DNA of 64,000 bases from CAYUZU01 sp964448675 (GTDB lineage Bacteria > Planctomycetota > Phycisphaerae > UBA1845 > Fen-1342). This document shows, piece after piece, positions 1-7,653 of the stretch (the first letter of the stretch is position 1; the number at the start of each line of letters is the position of its first letter). The stretch is taken from contig CAYUZU010000003.1 in assembly GCA_964448675.1 (NCBI GenBank), positions 1 through 64,000 on the forward strand, given 5' to 3'. Under the pieces are notes generated by a model. It was not told where the DNA came from. It ran no database searches and was given only the letters and a program-made list of their open reading frames with translations. The translations under genes were made by a program, and so were the position numbers.

Positions 1-625
1 CCTGCATCTCGAGCCACAGGTCGTTGCCCTCACGCGTGCGTTCGCCCACGCCGGCAAACACCGAGTACCCGCCGTGCTGCGTGGCAATGCGTGCGATCAG
101 CTCCTGGATGACGACTGTCTTGCCCAGACCGGCCCCGCCGAACAGACCGATCTTCCCGCCGCGGACAAACGGGACGAGCAGGTCGACGACCTTGATGCCG
201 GTCTCGAACTGCTCGGTCTTGGGGGTAAGGTCGGCAAACTCGGGCGGCTCGCGATGGATGGGGCGGCGTTCCTTCTCGCCGATCGGGCCGCGGCCGTCGA
301 TGGCTTCGCCGACAAGGTTGAACACGCGCCCGAGGGTGCACTCACCCACGGGAACGGAAATCGGTTGGCCGGTGTCGACGATGGACATGCCGCGGACCAG
401 GCCATCCGTCGAACCGAGCGCAACGGCACGCACCTTGCCGCCACCGAGATGCTGCGCGACCTCGCACCACAGGGTGTATTCCTGGGTCTCGCCGCTGAGC
501 GACGTCTTCACCTGGCATTGCAGACCATTGTAGATCTCGGGCAGCTTGTCGATGTCGAACTCGGCATCCAGCGTGGATCCGATGACCTGGACGATCTTGC
601 CGGCATTTCCGTTTCCGCTGACCAT
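1..625 (-). CDS. atpD: ATP synthase F1 subunit beta (partial, 3' end outside window)
   Basis: Catalytic beta subunit of F1, which makes ATP from ADP and phosphate at the rotating F1 head. The 208 visible codons give the N-terminal beta-barrel domain (GKIVQVIGSTLDAEF), the ALGSTDGLVRGM and PVGECTLGRVFNLVGE stretches typical of AtpD, and the P-loop GGAGLGKTVV (usual form GGAGVGKTV) followed by GERTREGNDL. The start is the ATG at 623-625, with a GGAG ribosome site about 6 bases upstream. It is the last visible gene of the atp operon; a 167-base spacer with a heptamer array and a hairpin separates it from atpG. The C-terminal part lies beyond position 1. Confidence 0.97.
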   Translation of the reverse strand, partial: MVSGNGNAGKIVQVIGSTLDAEFDIDKLPEIYNGLQCQVKTSLSGETQEYTLWCEVAQHLGGGKVRAVALGSTDGLVRGMSIVDTGQPISVPVGECTLGRVFNLVGEAIDGRGPIGEKERRPIHREPPEFADLTPKTEQFETGIKVVDLLVPFVRGGKIGLFGGAGLGKTVVIQELIARIATQHGGYSVFAGVGERTREGNDLWLEMQ

Positions 626-636
626 CACAATCTCCA

Positions 637-671
637 AATGACGAATCGCGAATCGCGAATGACAGATAGTC
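637..671. repeat. Degenerate 7-bp tandem repeat in the atpG-atpD spacer
   Basis: Five in-phase heptamers, including two identical AATCGCG units (644-650, 651-657) flanked by AATGACG and AATGACA variants. Noncoding, between two atp genes. Followed at 678-700 by a perfect 7-bp inverted repeat (GCCGGTG / CACCGGC) that could form an intercistronic hairpin in the mRNA. Related heptamer arrays occur at 5662-5696 and 29776-29866. Confidence 0.6.
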
Positions 672-792
672 AGGCGCGCCGGTGGCTACGAAGCACCGGC
701 CCGCGCGCTCTTCACGATCGCTGTCAGAATCCTCACGCGTTCCGCGGCCTCTGCCGCAGTCTCCTGCGTCGCCACAGCGCCGCTCCCATTCT

Positions 793-1668
793 CTAACCCA
801 CGGCGTTCGCGCCGCCGACGATATCCGCCAGCTCGGTCGTGATCTGCGTCTGCCGCGCGCGGTTGTACTGCCGCGTCAGGTACTTGATCATGTCAGCCGC
901 CGCATCCGTCGCCGCCTTCATCGCCACCATGCGCGCCACCTGTTCGCTGACAATCGCATCGTTGAAGAACTGGAACAGGCGGATGCGCACGGCCTCGGGG
1001 ATCAGCCGGGCCAGGAGTTCTTCCGGCGGCGGCGAGAACTCGAACTCGATGCTTTGTCCGTCGGCGGCCTGGTCCGGGTCGGCCTTGGGCGGCTCGATGG
1101 GCAGCAACTGCGCAAACATCGGCCGTTGCGTGCTGACGCTCTCGAACCGCATGTAGACCACATTGACGCGCGCGATCTGATTCGCTTGATAAAGCCGCAT
1201 GAAACGGTCAGCCATTTCCGCGACGCGCTCGAAAGCGATGCGATCCTCGACGTCGGTCATGGTCCGGTCAATGTCGACGCCGAGGAACTTCAGGTAGTTG
1301 ATGCCCTTCTTGCCGACCACTTCCATGCTGGGTTTCAGTCCCTCATCGTGCAATTCCCGACGGGCTTCCATCAGCCGGCGCAACACCGCGCCGTTGTACG
1401 GCCCGCACAGGCCGCGATTCGAGGTCATCACCAGCAGGATGCTCTTTCCCTCGGCCTGGTTGGGCTTGAGCAGCGGGTGGTCGGCCGCCTGCTGCCCGCC
1501 GAGCGTGGCAATCATCTCGGTGATCTTGTCGGTGTAGGGCTGCGAGGCGGTGGCGCGTTGCATGCACTTCTGAAACCGCGCCGTGGCGATGAGCTGCATC
1601 GTCTGCGTGATCTTCTTGATGTTCTGCACCGCCCGCCGGCGCTTTACGATTTGTCGTGCTTTTGCCAT
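793..1668 (-). CDS. atpG: ATP synthase F1 subunit gamma
   Basis: Central rotor stalk of F1. The 291-residue protein has the family hallmarks at both ends: an N-terminal coiled-coil strand (RRRAVQNIKKITQTMQLIAT) and the C-terminal helix with ATDAAADMIKYLTRQYNRARQ and a QITTELADIVGGANA end, plus the SNRGLCGPYN motif of the Rossmann-like domain. Length is normal. The start is ATG 1666-1668; only a weak Shine-Dalgarno (GAGCTG) precedes it, and an inverted-repeat end of the four-helix-bundle insertion stops 11 bases upstream. The four-helix-bundle ORF runs 25 bases into this gene in another frame, so its translation may be coupled to that ORF. Confidence 0.97.
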   Translation of the reverse strand: MAKARQIVKRRRAVQNIKKITQTMQLIATARFQKCMQRATASQPYTDKITEMIATLGGQQAADHPLLKPNQAEGKSILLVMTSNRGLCGPYNGAVLRRLMEARRELHDEGLKPSMEVVGKKGINYLKFLGVDIDRTMTDVEDRIAFERVAEMADRFMRLYQANQIARVNVVYMRFESVSTQRPMFAQLLPIEPPKADPDQAADGQSIEFEFSPPPEELLARLIPEAVRIRLFQFFNDAIVSEQVARMVAMKAATDAAADMIKYLTRQYNRARQTQITTELADIVGGANAVG

Positions 1669-2180
1669 GGACAGCTCAATTCAGAATGCAAAATGCAAAA
1701 ACCCTTACTTCTGCGGAGTTGCCCGCAGGGCCTGGCGCTTCCCATCGGTCGATCGTCTTTTCCTGACACTGTCGACAAGATGCGGACCATCTCACCCGCC
1801 TCGTTTCGAAGTCTCTCGACGCGTGACTCGGGCAACATCTCCACAGCAATGGGCAGGTCCAGCCGGTAGCGCACCGCCACTGCTCCAGCCCGGCCGATGT
1901 TCATCCTGCGGGCACACTCGCGATTGCTGGCCGCTGCCCGGGCCTCGGCGACGTTAGCGCCAACCTCCGCGCCCGCGCACACAGCCTGACGCGCTACAAC
2001 TTGTGAGCCTACGTCACGCGCCATCGCCTGCGCCAGCCGCACGATTCGTACCGCAAGACCGAATACCTGCTCGCGGATCTCGGCGCCGGGGCCGGTTCTA
2101 CAGCCTACCCCAGGGGTGCCGTAAACGCGTCCCCGCCGCTTGCCAGGCAGTTCGCGAGTTGTGTCATGCACTATTCGCAT
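1644..2180 (-). CDS. Four-helix-bundle protein (23S rRNA intervening-sequence / S23 family) inside the atp operon
   Basis: 178-residue ORF between atpA and atpG. Residues from about 34 to 135 match the shape of the four-helix-bundle family (PF05635/TIGR02436 type): a first helix AVRIVRLAQAMARDV, then QVVARQAVCAGAEVGANVAEA, then a helix ending in LRNEAGEMVRILSTV. The GANVAEA turn corresponds to the family's S(I/V)xxNIAEG motif. Members were first found as ORFs in intervening sequences of 23S rRNA and also relate to the Avd accessory protein of diversity-generating retroelements; their molecular role is not settled. Imperfect inverted repeats lie at 1680-1699 and 2174-2193. The ORF starts inside one repeat and reads through the other into atpG. 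The true N-terminus is uncertain, as the first 30 residues are not family-like. Confidence 0.75.
   Translation of the reverse strand: MRIVHDTTRELPGKRRGRVYGTPGVGCRTGPGAEIREQVFGLAVRIVRLAQAMARDVGSQVVARQAVCAGAEVGANVAEARAAASNRECARRMNIGRAGAVAVRYRLDLPIAVEMLPESRVERLRNEAGEMVRILSTVSGKDDRPMGSARPCGQLRRSKGFCILHSELSCPWQKHDKS
1680..1699. repeat. Left imperfect inverted repeat of the four-helix-bundle insertion
   Basis: TTCAGAATGCAAAATGCAAA here matches the reverse complement of 2174-2193 at 17 of 20 positions. AT-rich against a GC-rich background and built from heptamer-like units (ATTTTGC on the minus strand). It ends 11 bases before the atpG start codon. Confidence 0.6.
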
Positions 2181-2193
2181 CTTGCATTATGAA
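2174..2193. repeat. Right imperfect inverted repeat of the four-helix-bundle insertion
   Basis: TTCGCATCTTGCATTATGAA, the partner of 1680-1699 (17 of 20 matches after reverse complement). It contains the start codon of the four-helix-bundle ORF (2178-2180) and the stop codon of atpA (2187-2189). The heptamer pattern xTTGCAT continues to about 2201, within the last codons of atpA. Confidence 0.6.
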
Positions 2194-3857
2194 CTTTGCA
2201 TCTCTTGCACGAATCGCGCTTTGAACTCCTTCACCGCCGACCGCAGCTTCTCGTCCAGCTCGTCGGTCATCTTTCGACCCTCGACCAGCTCGTTGCGCAC
2301 GTCGGCCTTCTCGTCCCGGTAGAACTTCAACAGGCCATCCTCGAACGCCCGCACCTTGTCCAGTGGCACGTCATCCAGGAAGCCGCGCGCACCAGCATGA
2401 ATCGCCAATACCTGGTCCCACACATCCATGGGCTCATATTGCGGTTGCTTGAGCAGCTCCACCATGCGCCGCCCGCGGTCGAGCTGCCGCTGCGTCGCCG
2501 GGTCGAGCTCGGTGCCGAGCTGGGCGAACGCTTCCAGTTCGCGAAAAGCCGCCAGGTCGAGACGCAACGACCCCGCGATCTTCTTCATGGCGGGCACCTG
2601 CGCGTTGCCGCCCACCCGGCTGACCGAAATACCCACGTTGATCGCGGGCCGCACGCCGGCGAAGAACAAATCGGGCTCCAGGTAAATCTGCCCGTCCGTA
2701 ATCGAAATCACGTTCGTCGGGATGTACGCCGACACCTCGCCCTCGAGCGTCTCGATGATCGGCAGCGCCGTCAGGCTGCCGCCCGACTTCGCCAACTTGC
2801 GGGCCTCGTGGTCGTCCTTGCCGAGCTGCTCCAGGTCGGCCTCGAGCGCTTCCTCGTCCTGCAACCCGATGTACTTCTTGTTGTTCACGCCCTGCTCGGT
2901 ATCGTCCGGGGCCCCCTTCTTGACGATGATGCGCTCCTCCGCCAGCTTGCACGAGCGCTCCAGCAGTCGGCTGTGCAGGTAGAATACATCGCCCGGATAT
3001 GCCTCGCGCCCCGGCGGTCGCCGCAGCAGCAGCGACAGCTGCCGGTACGCCTGCGCCTGCTTGGTCAGGTCGTCGTACACGCACAACGTCGCCTTGCCCT
3101 GTTCGTACATGAAGTACTCGGCCATGGTGCAGCCGGCATACGGCGCGATGTACTGGAGCGGCGCCGGGTCCGACGCCCCCGCCGACACAACGATGCTGTA
3201 ATCCATCGCGTTTTTGTTGCGCAGCGTCTCGACCAGACCGGCGACGGTCGACTCCTTCTGACCGACCGCAACGTAGACACAGATCACGTCCTGCCCGCGC
3301 TGGCTGATGATCGTGTCAATCGCGATCGCCGTCTTGCCCGTCTTGCGGTCACCGATGATCAGCTCACGCTGCCCGCGGCCGATCGGGATCATGCTGTCAA
3401 TCGCCTTGATGCCGGTTTGCAGCGGCACCTTCACCGGCTGCCGCCCGGCAATGCCCGGCGCCGCGACCTCGAGCGGCCGACGGTGCGGCGACTGTATCGG
3501 GCCCTTGCCGTCCAGCGGCCGGCCCAGCGGATCCACCACGCGGCCGATCATGGCCTCGCCACAAGGCACGCTCAACAAGCGGCCGGTGGTGCGAACCTCG
3601 TTGCCTTCCTTGATCTCGAGGAAGTCGCCCAGCACGACCACGCCGACCGAGCTCTCTTCGAGATTGAACACGACGCCGATGGCACCGTTCTCGAACTCGA
3701 GCATCTCGCCGGCCATGGCCTTGTTCAGGCCGTAGACCTGGGCGACGCCGTCGCCGACCTCCAGCACCCGCCCCACCTCGGCGACGTCCAGCTCGGTCTG
3801 GTACTGGCTGATTTCCTCTTTGATGACGCTGGCGATTTCGTCTGCCTGAAACTTCAT
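2187..3857 (-). CDS. atpA: ATP synthase F1 subunit alpha
   Basis: Regulatory, nucleotide-binding subunit of F1. 556 residues, with the N-terminal barrel, the P-loop GDRKTGKTAIAIDTI near residue 170, the VYVAVGQKESTVA segment, and the ISITDGQIYLEPDLFFAGVRPAINVGISVSRVGG signature region near 370-400. It is longer than the usual 505-515 residues, through an insertion around residues 325-350 (EALEADLEQLGKDD region) and a tail. The last codons and stop overlap the right repeat of the four-helix-bundle insertion, so the original C-terminus may have been altered. A 73-base spacer separates it from atpH. Confidence 0.98.
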   Translation of the reverse strand: MKFQADEIASVIKEEISQYQTELDVAEVGRVLEVGDGVAQVYGLNKAMAGEMLEFENGAIGVVFNLEESSVGVVVLGDFLEIKEGNEVRTTGRLLSVPCGEAMIGRVVDPLGRPLDGKGPIQSPHRRPLEVAAPGIAGRQPVKVPLQTGIKAIDSMIPIGRGQRELIIGDRKTGKTAIAIDTIISQRGQDVICVYVAVGQKESTVAGLVETLRNKNAMDYSIVVSAGASDPAPLQYIAPYAGCTMAEYFMYEQGKATLCVYDDLTKQAQAYRQLSLLLRRPPGREAYPGDVFYLHSRLLERSCKLAEERIIVKKGAPDDTEQGVNNKKYIGLQDEEALEADLEQLGKDDHEARKLAKSGGSLTALPIIETLEGEVSAYIPTNVISITDGQIYLEPDLFFAGVRPAINVGISVSRVGGNAQVPAMKKIAGSLRLDLAAFRELEAFAQLGTELDPATQRQLDRGRRMVELLKQPQYEPMDVWDQVLAIHAGARGFLDDVPLDKVRAFEDGLLKFYRDEKADVRNELVEGRKMTDELDEKLRSAVKEFKARFVQEMQSS

Positions 3858-3930
3858 GCCTGCGTTTCTCCGGTTGGGCGCCGGCCGGCCTCATGCTGGC
3901 CGCCGTACGCCGGGCTGTCAGTCCCGCCCG

Positions 3931-4518
3931 TCATGATTCCGCACCGACCTGCAAGCCGCGCTCGCCACGCTCGAAGAGCTGCTGGCGGGCGACCATCAGG
4001 TGGCGGCGCAGCGAATCGTCAAAGCGATAGTCCTCGACCTGCACGATGAGCCCGCCGATCATCCCGGGCTCCACGTCAAACTCCATCAGCGGCTCTTTGC
4101 CCGACAGCTCGGCCGCCAGCTGGCGCACCTGCTCCTTCTGGTCGTCGCTCAGCGGCACCGCCGTCTTCGCGCGAACCTCGATCTGGCCGGCGGCGTGCTC
4201 CTGGCGCAGCACATACGCCCGCAGTAGTGCCCGCAGCAGGTGCACCCGCCCGTGATCATTCATCACGTGCAGCGTGTTGAGCATCAGGTCGCTCAGCTTG
4301 CCGCGGAACATCTTCTCCAGGCTGGCCCGCCGATGGTCATCGTCGACCGCACCCGACGACAGGAACGACGCGAAGCCCGGCTCGATCTCCATCAGCCGCA
4401 CCAGCTCCGCCAACTCGTCGCGCACCGCCGGAACCACGTCCTGCTCGGTCGCCAGCGCGAACAGGGCAGCCGCATACACGTCGGCCAACTGCAGTTGTTC
4501 GTCAAACGTCTCGGCCAT
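3931..4518 (-). CDS. atpH: ATP synthase F1 subunit delta
   Basis: Peripheral-stalk subunit that joins subunit b to the top of F1. The 195-residue protein follows the OSCP/delta fold: an N-terminal helical domain beginning DVYAAALFALATEQ, the central LRALLRAYVLRQEHAAGQIEVRAKTAVPLSD strand region, and the C-terminal EPGMIGGLIVQVEDYRFDDSLRRHL motif that is diagnostic of AtpH. Length is normal. It sits 24 bases downstream of atpF in the expected operon order. Confidence 0.95.
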   Translation of the reverse strand: MAETFDEQLQLADVYAAALFALATEQDVVPAVRDELAELVRLMEIEPGFASFLSSGAVDDDHRRASLEKMFRGKLSDLMLNTLHVMNDHGRVHLLRALLRAYVLRQEHAAGQIEVRAKTAVPLSDDQKEQVRQLAAELSGKEPLMEFDVEPGMIGGLIVQVEDYRFDDSLRRHLMVARQQLFERGERGLQVGAES

Positions 4519-4542
4519 AATGTCTCTCTGCGGGGCGCCGCG

Positions 4543-5145
4543 TCAGTTCAGCCGCGCCTTGCCCTGCTCGCGAATCTCGGCGATCGAATCGCTGATCAGC
4601 TTGCGGTGATCCTCGGCCGACAGCTCCTTCTCCAGCACGCGGCCGGCCACCATGATCGCCAGGTCCGCCGTCTGGTCGTACAGCTCCTTGATGGCGGCAT
4701 CGGTGGTCAGCTCGATCTCGCGCTTGGCCCGCGCCGTCATGTCGGTTGTCTCCTGCCGCGCTTCGTTGAGAATGCGCTGCCGGGCGGCCTCAGCGTCCTG
4801 CCGGCCCTTCTCGACCAGTGCCGCCGCCTCGGTACGGGCGTTGTCGAGCTGCTGCTGATACTGGGCCAGCAACTGCTCCGCCTGCTCGCGCTCGTTCTTC
4901 GCCGACTCGAGCGAGTCACGGATCATCCGCTCGCGCTCGTGCAGGATCTTCAGGATCGGGTTCCAGGCCACCTTCGTCAGCACCGTCACCACCACCACGA
5001 AGATGATCAGCGTGACAAAGGCGTTGGCCAGCCCGCCGGCGAAGAGGTTCGGCTCGGCGTGTCCTTCTTCCGCGGCCAGGGCCGTCGCCGACGCCAGCAA
5101 AACGCCAGGCAGCACCAGGCCGCCGGTTCGTGTGCGCAGAATCAA
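4543..5145 (-). CDS. atpF: ATP synthase Fo subunit b
   Basis: Peripheral-stalk subunit: one membrane helix (FVTLIIFVVVVTVLTKVAWNPI, residues about 43-64) followed by a long charged coiled coil rich in Glu, Arg and Ala to the end. Two hundred residues, somewhat longer than the usual 160 because of an N-terminal stretch ending ASATALAAEE that looks like a cleavable signal peptide. Only one b-type gene is present between atpE and atpH, so the stalk is probably a homodimer. Placed between atpE (67 bases upstream) and atpH. Confidence 0.95.
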   Translation of the reverse strand: MILRTRTGGLVLPGVLLASATALAAEEGHAEPNLFAGGLANAFVTLIIFVVVVTVLTKVAWNPILKILHERERMIRDSLESAKNEREQAEQLLAQYQQQLDNARTEAAALVEKGRQDAEAARQRILNEARQETTDMTARAKREIELTTDAAIKELYDQTADLAIMVAGRVLEKELSAEDHRKLISDSIAEIREQGKARLN

Positions 5146-5212
5146 GGTATCTCTCCCATGCGCGCCGCCCGCGGCGCGTCGAGCACCGGCGCCGCGGGCC
5201 GCCGCTTGCCGC

Positions 5213-5548
5213 CTACGTCAACAGGCACACCAGCACGCCGAACAGCGTCGCGCCTTCGATCATCGCCGCCGTAATCAGCATGGCGGTATTGATCGTGCCG
5301 GCCGCCTCGGGCTGGCGGGCCATCGATTCCACGGCCGAGCCGCCGACGCGGCCGATCCCGGCGCCACCACCCATCACCACCAGCCCGGCGCCAATGCCCC
5401 GGCCAATGCCCTTGAGCCCGTCGTCGCCCATCAGCGCGGTGAACCCGTCGCCTTCCTCACCTTCTGCCGCCAACGCGGCATCCGCGCCCATCAGGCCGAA
5501 GCCGACCAGGATGAGCGTCAGAGCAAGATACGCCCGTGCCTTGTGCAT
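5213..5548 (-). CDS. atpE: ATP synthase Fo subunit c
   Basis: Ring-forming proteolipid that carries ions across the membrane. The two membrane helices are glycine-rich helix 1 (IGRGIGAGLVVMGGGAGIGRVGGSA) and helix 2 (INTAMLITAAMIEGATLFGVLVCLL), joined by the polar loop ARQPEA. The ion-binding carboxylate is the Glu in AAMIEG. The residue after it is Gly, not the Ser/Thr seen in sodium-binding rings, so proton use is inferred. At 111 residues it is longer than the usual 75-85: the first 37 or so look like a signal peptide (ALTLILVGFGLMGADAALAAEG). The ATG at 5546-5548 is chosen because AGGACGAGGA lies just upstream. Confidence 0.93.
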   Translation of the reverse strand: MHKARAYLALTLILVGFGLMGADAALAAEGEEGDGFTALMGDDGLKGIGRGIGAGLVVMGGGAGIGRVGGSAVESMARQPEAAGTINTAMLITAAMIEGATLFGVLVCLLT

Positions 5549-5661
5549 GAGTCCTCGTCCTTTCTTGGTAGTCACTCGGTGGGGTCGAGCGACGCTTCAT
5601 CGCTTCTCGCCATCGCGTATTCCAGCCTTGCGACCCGTTACCCCACTTACCGGGCATGGCG

Positions 5662-5696
5662 AATCAGTTCTCGGTCGTCAGTCTTCAGTTGTGAGT
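5662..5696. repeat. Degenerate 7-bp tandem repeat in the atpB-atpE spacer
   Basis: Five in-phase heptamers of consensus NNTCAGT (for example CGTCAGT at 5676-5682 and CTTCAGT at 5683-5689). A looser heptamer-like stretch (TCGCTTC, TCGCCAT) runs over about 5600-5650. Together they fill much of the 177-base spacer upstream of atpE. Confidence 0.6.
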
Positions 5697-5725
5697 ACCG
5701 GGCGTCAGCGCCCGGGTGTCCGCTC

Positions 5726-6631
5726 TCATTCTTCGGGGAGCGGACCGACCATCTCCTCCGCTCCGTGAACCTCGTGCTCGTCGTGATGATGGATGTTGAC
5801 CGCCTGCCCGATGAACATCGCGCTCAGGAACGTGAAGATGAACGCTTGCAGGAAGGCGACGAACAATTCCAGGAAGTTCAGCGCAACCGCACCGAGAATC
5901 ACGGGGACGGAAACCCCCACCGCCGCAATCGCACCGAACGCCGCCGCCGCCGAGCTCACGAACCCGATGATGACCGCCAGCATCACGTGCCCGGCCACCA
6001 TGTTCGCGAACAAACGCACGGCCAGCGCGAACGTCTTGGCCACCAGCCCGATGATCTCCAGGAACGCAATGAACACGTTCAAGCCCGGCGGGCCCATGAA
6101 GAAGTGGCTCACGTAAGACATCCCGTGCAGTCGCAAGCCGTTATAGACAATCATGAACAGCGTGCAGCAGGCCAGCGTCGCCGTAACCCAGATGTTGCCC
6201 GTCGACGTCCCACCCAGAATCGGGTGCGACTGGCCGTGCACCTCGACCGTCAGGAACGGAATCCACGCCGTCCAGTCCGCCAGCGGAATCATCCCCAGCA
6301 GGTTGCACGTCAGCACGAAAAAGAACGCCGACCAGATGTACGGCATGAACTGGTCCGTATACGGCCCCAGCGCCGGCCGCGCCACGTGCGTCCGCAACGC
6401 TTCGCACAGCCCCTCGATGACATTGCCCCACCCCGTCGGCACCAGCTGCCCCACTTCGTCGGCGCCGGCCCGCTGCTTCACGAACCGCGGCAGAAAAATC
6501 AGCAGCAGCGCCGCCGCCGCGATCTGCATGATGATGTGGTTGCTGAGCAGCGTATGGCCGCCCGGCGCCCAGATGGGGTGCTGGACCACGTGGTTCAGCG
6601 GACTGCCGGCTGCGAGCACCGATGCGATCAT
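5726..6631 (-). CDS. atpB: ATP synthase Fo subunit a
   Basis: Stator channel subunit next to the c ring. 301 residues with several membrane helices; the LVAKTFALAVRLFANMVAGHVML segment carries the essential Arg of subunit a (RLFANM), and FLELFVAFLQAFIFTFLSAMFIG is the conserved last helix. The C-terminus ends in a His/Glu-rich tail (NIHHHDEHEVHGAEE). The reading frame stays open upstream to 6877, but the ATG at 6629-6631 is taken because it overlaps the stop of atpI by 4 bases and the upstream translation is not family-like. Confidence 0.95.
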   Translation of the reverse strand: MIASVLAAGSPLNHVVQHPIWAPGGHTLLSNHIIMQIAAAALLLIFLPRFVKQRAGADEVGQLVPTGWGNVIEGLCEALRTHVARPALGPYTDQFMPYIWSAFFFVLTCNLLGMIPLADWTAWIPFLTVEVHGQSHPILGGTSTGNIWVTATLACCTLFMIVYNGLRLHGMSYVSHFFMGPPGLNVFIAFLEIIGLVAKTFALAVRLFANMVAGHVMLAVIIGFVSSAAAAFGAIAAVGVSVPVILGAVALNFLELFVAFLQAFIFTFLSAMFIGQAVNIHHHDEHEVHGAEEMVGPLPEE

Positions 6632-7056
6632 GCAGTCTCCTCCGCAGCGCGTCTCAGGAATCCCGCCATCCCGGTCACGTCGACGCCCAGAATCACGAGC
6701 TGGGCCAGCCCGACCCAGATCAGCAGCGGGTTGTTGTCGAATGCATCGGCGGCCCAGGCGGCCACGGTCAAGCCGATCGTGACCACAAACCGCACCACCA
6801 GGCCCGCCAGGATCCCGATCGGGTGCTGCGCCGGCGGCTTGGCAAAGTACAGGCACGTCGCCAGGCTGCCCGCCCACGCCCCCACCAGCGCGATCCCGAT
6901 CCCCAGCAGCATCGCCTCGACCGCTTCGGCCCCCGCCAGCCTCACCGTCGGCCAGTACCCCACCGCCGCCAGCACCACCGCCACCCCCAGCGCAATCAGC
7001 CCGAGCCGGGCGAACGCGTGGGCAGGTCGGATGTTACTCGCTTTCGGATCGGTCAT
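6628..7056 (-). CDS. atpI: ATP synthase-associated membrane protein AtpI-like
   Basis: 142-residue protein with four predicted membrane helices (ARLGLIALGVAVVLAAVGY, AMLLGIGIALVGAWAGSLAT, GLVVRFVVTIGLTVAAWA, LLIWVGLAQLVILGVDVTGM). Position and topology fit the AtpI family, which helps assemble the c ring and is usually encoded just before atpB; sequence similarity is too low to be certain by eye. The ATG at 7054-7056 is chosen; it overlaps the upstream gene by 23 bases, and the gene overlaps atpB by 4 bases. Confidence 0.75.
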   Translation of the reverse strand: MTDPKASNIRPAHAFARLGLIALGVAVVLAAVGYWPTVRLAGAEAVEAMLLGIGIALVGAWAGSLATCLYFAKPPAQHPIGILAGLVVRFVVTIGLTVAAWAADAFDNNPLLIWVGLAQLVILGVDVTGMAGFLRRAAEETA

Positions 7057-7333
7057 GATTCCGGTCGCTGTCGTGCCTGGACTGCGAATCGCTCTGCTCG
7101 GCGCTGAGCGCGATCGCCTGACGGATGAAGTTGTACATCCCGCCAACAATGCCTACAACCGCGCCCACGGTCAATCCTATCGGACGCGTGTCGAACTTGA
7201 GGTCCACCCAATAGCCCGCGAGCGTCAGCCCGATGATCGCACCCGCGAGTTCCAGACCCATGCCGGCATACCGCACCGACCGCAGTCGCCCCCCGCCCTC
7301 CTGCGGGTCCTGGCTGTTTCGGCGCTGAATCAC
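7034..7333 (-). CDS. atpZ: AtpZ-like ATP synthase accessory protein
   Basis: Small two-helix membrane protein of the AtpZ/ATPase_gene1 family, which in other bacteria acts with AtpI and may carry Mg/Ca. The family core is visible: YAGMGLELAGAIIGLTLAGYWVDLKF, then PIGLTVGAVVGIVGGMYNFIRQ, closely matching the usual GxxxGxxLDxxxxTxPxxxxxGxxxGxxxGxxN pattern. The tail is hydrophilic and rich in Ser, Asp, His and Arg. No ATG lies before the core; the GTG at 7331-7333 is the likely start, giving 99 residues. First gene of the operon. Confidence 0.8.
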   Translation of the reverse strand: MIQRRNSQDPQEGGGRLRSVRYAGMGLELAGAIIGLTLAGYWVDLKFDTRPIGLTVGAVVGIVGGMYNFIRQAIALSAEQSDSQSRHDSDRNHDRSESE

Positions 7334-7653
7334 GTCACGCCCGCACCTGCCTGACGATCGGCGTCGGCGGGACCATCCGCCGGCGTCCCGGGCCGCAGCC
7401 CGGCAGACGGACGGGGACTGTAGCGGCCTACCGGACGGACCGTCAAGTCGCGCACCACGCGGCACCAACTTGCGAGTCAAATCTCAATTGGTCATCATTT
7501 ATCGGTCAATACCAACCCCCACCCGAACGGCGCCGATTCGGCTCTGTCCTGCCCCAGCCGCGTGGGGCTCTTGGAATGCGCGCAGTTTTCGGCTATCAAG
7601 AAGGTTTCGTGCGCGCCAGCATTGAATTTGGGCCACCAGCGTTGACGGATACC
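7334..7653. other. Divergent intergenic region, atp operon / PAS-GAF-receiver gene
   Basis: About 320 bases with no convincing gene. It holds the candidate atp promoter (7417-7446) and, at about 7473-7507, an AT-richer stretch with a weak 7-bp rhythm (TTGACC / ATGACC / TTTGAC on the minus strand). The downstream gene could start earlier, at the ATG at 7576, which would use part of this space. Confidence 0.5.
7417..7446 (-). promoter_or_regulatory. Candidate sigma70-type promoter of the atp operon
   Basis: On the minus strand TTGACG (7441-7446) and TACAGT (7417-7422) are 18 bases apart, which would start transcription near 7410, about 77 bases before atpZ. Chosen by eye as the best match in the region; not unique to it. 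Confidence 0.35.

Noticed and set aside
2196..4049. 617-codon open frame on the plus strand
   Set aside because: Antisense shadow of atpA in GC-rich DNA; the translation is rich in His, Arg and Leu and has no family features, while the minus strand carries a textbook alpha subunit.
5213..5548. Sodium-translocating ATP synthase
   Set aside because: The residue after the ion-binding Glu of subunit c is Gly and not Ser or Thr, and the Gln of sodium-binding rings is not seen at the expected place.
5726..6877. Longer atpB starting at 6877
   Set aside because: The 82 extra codons overlap atpI in another frame and do not look like subunit a; the ATG at 6629-6631 fits the operon junction.
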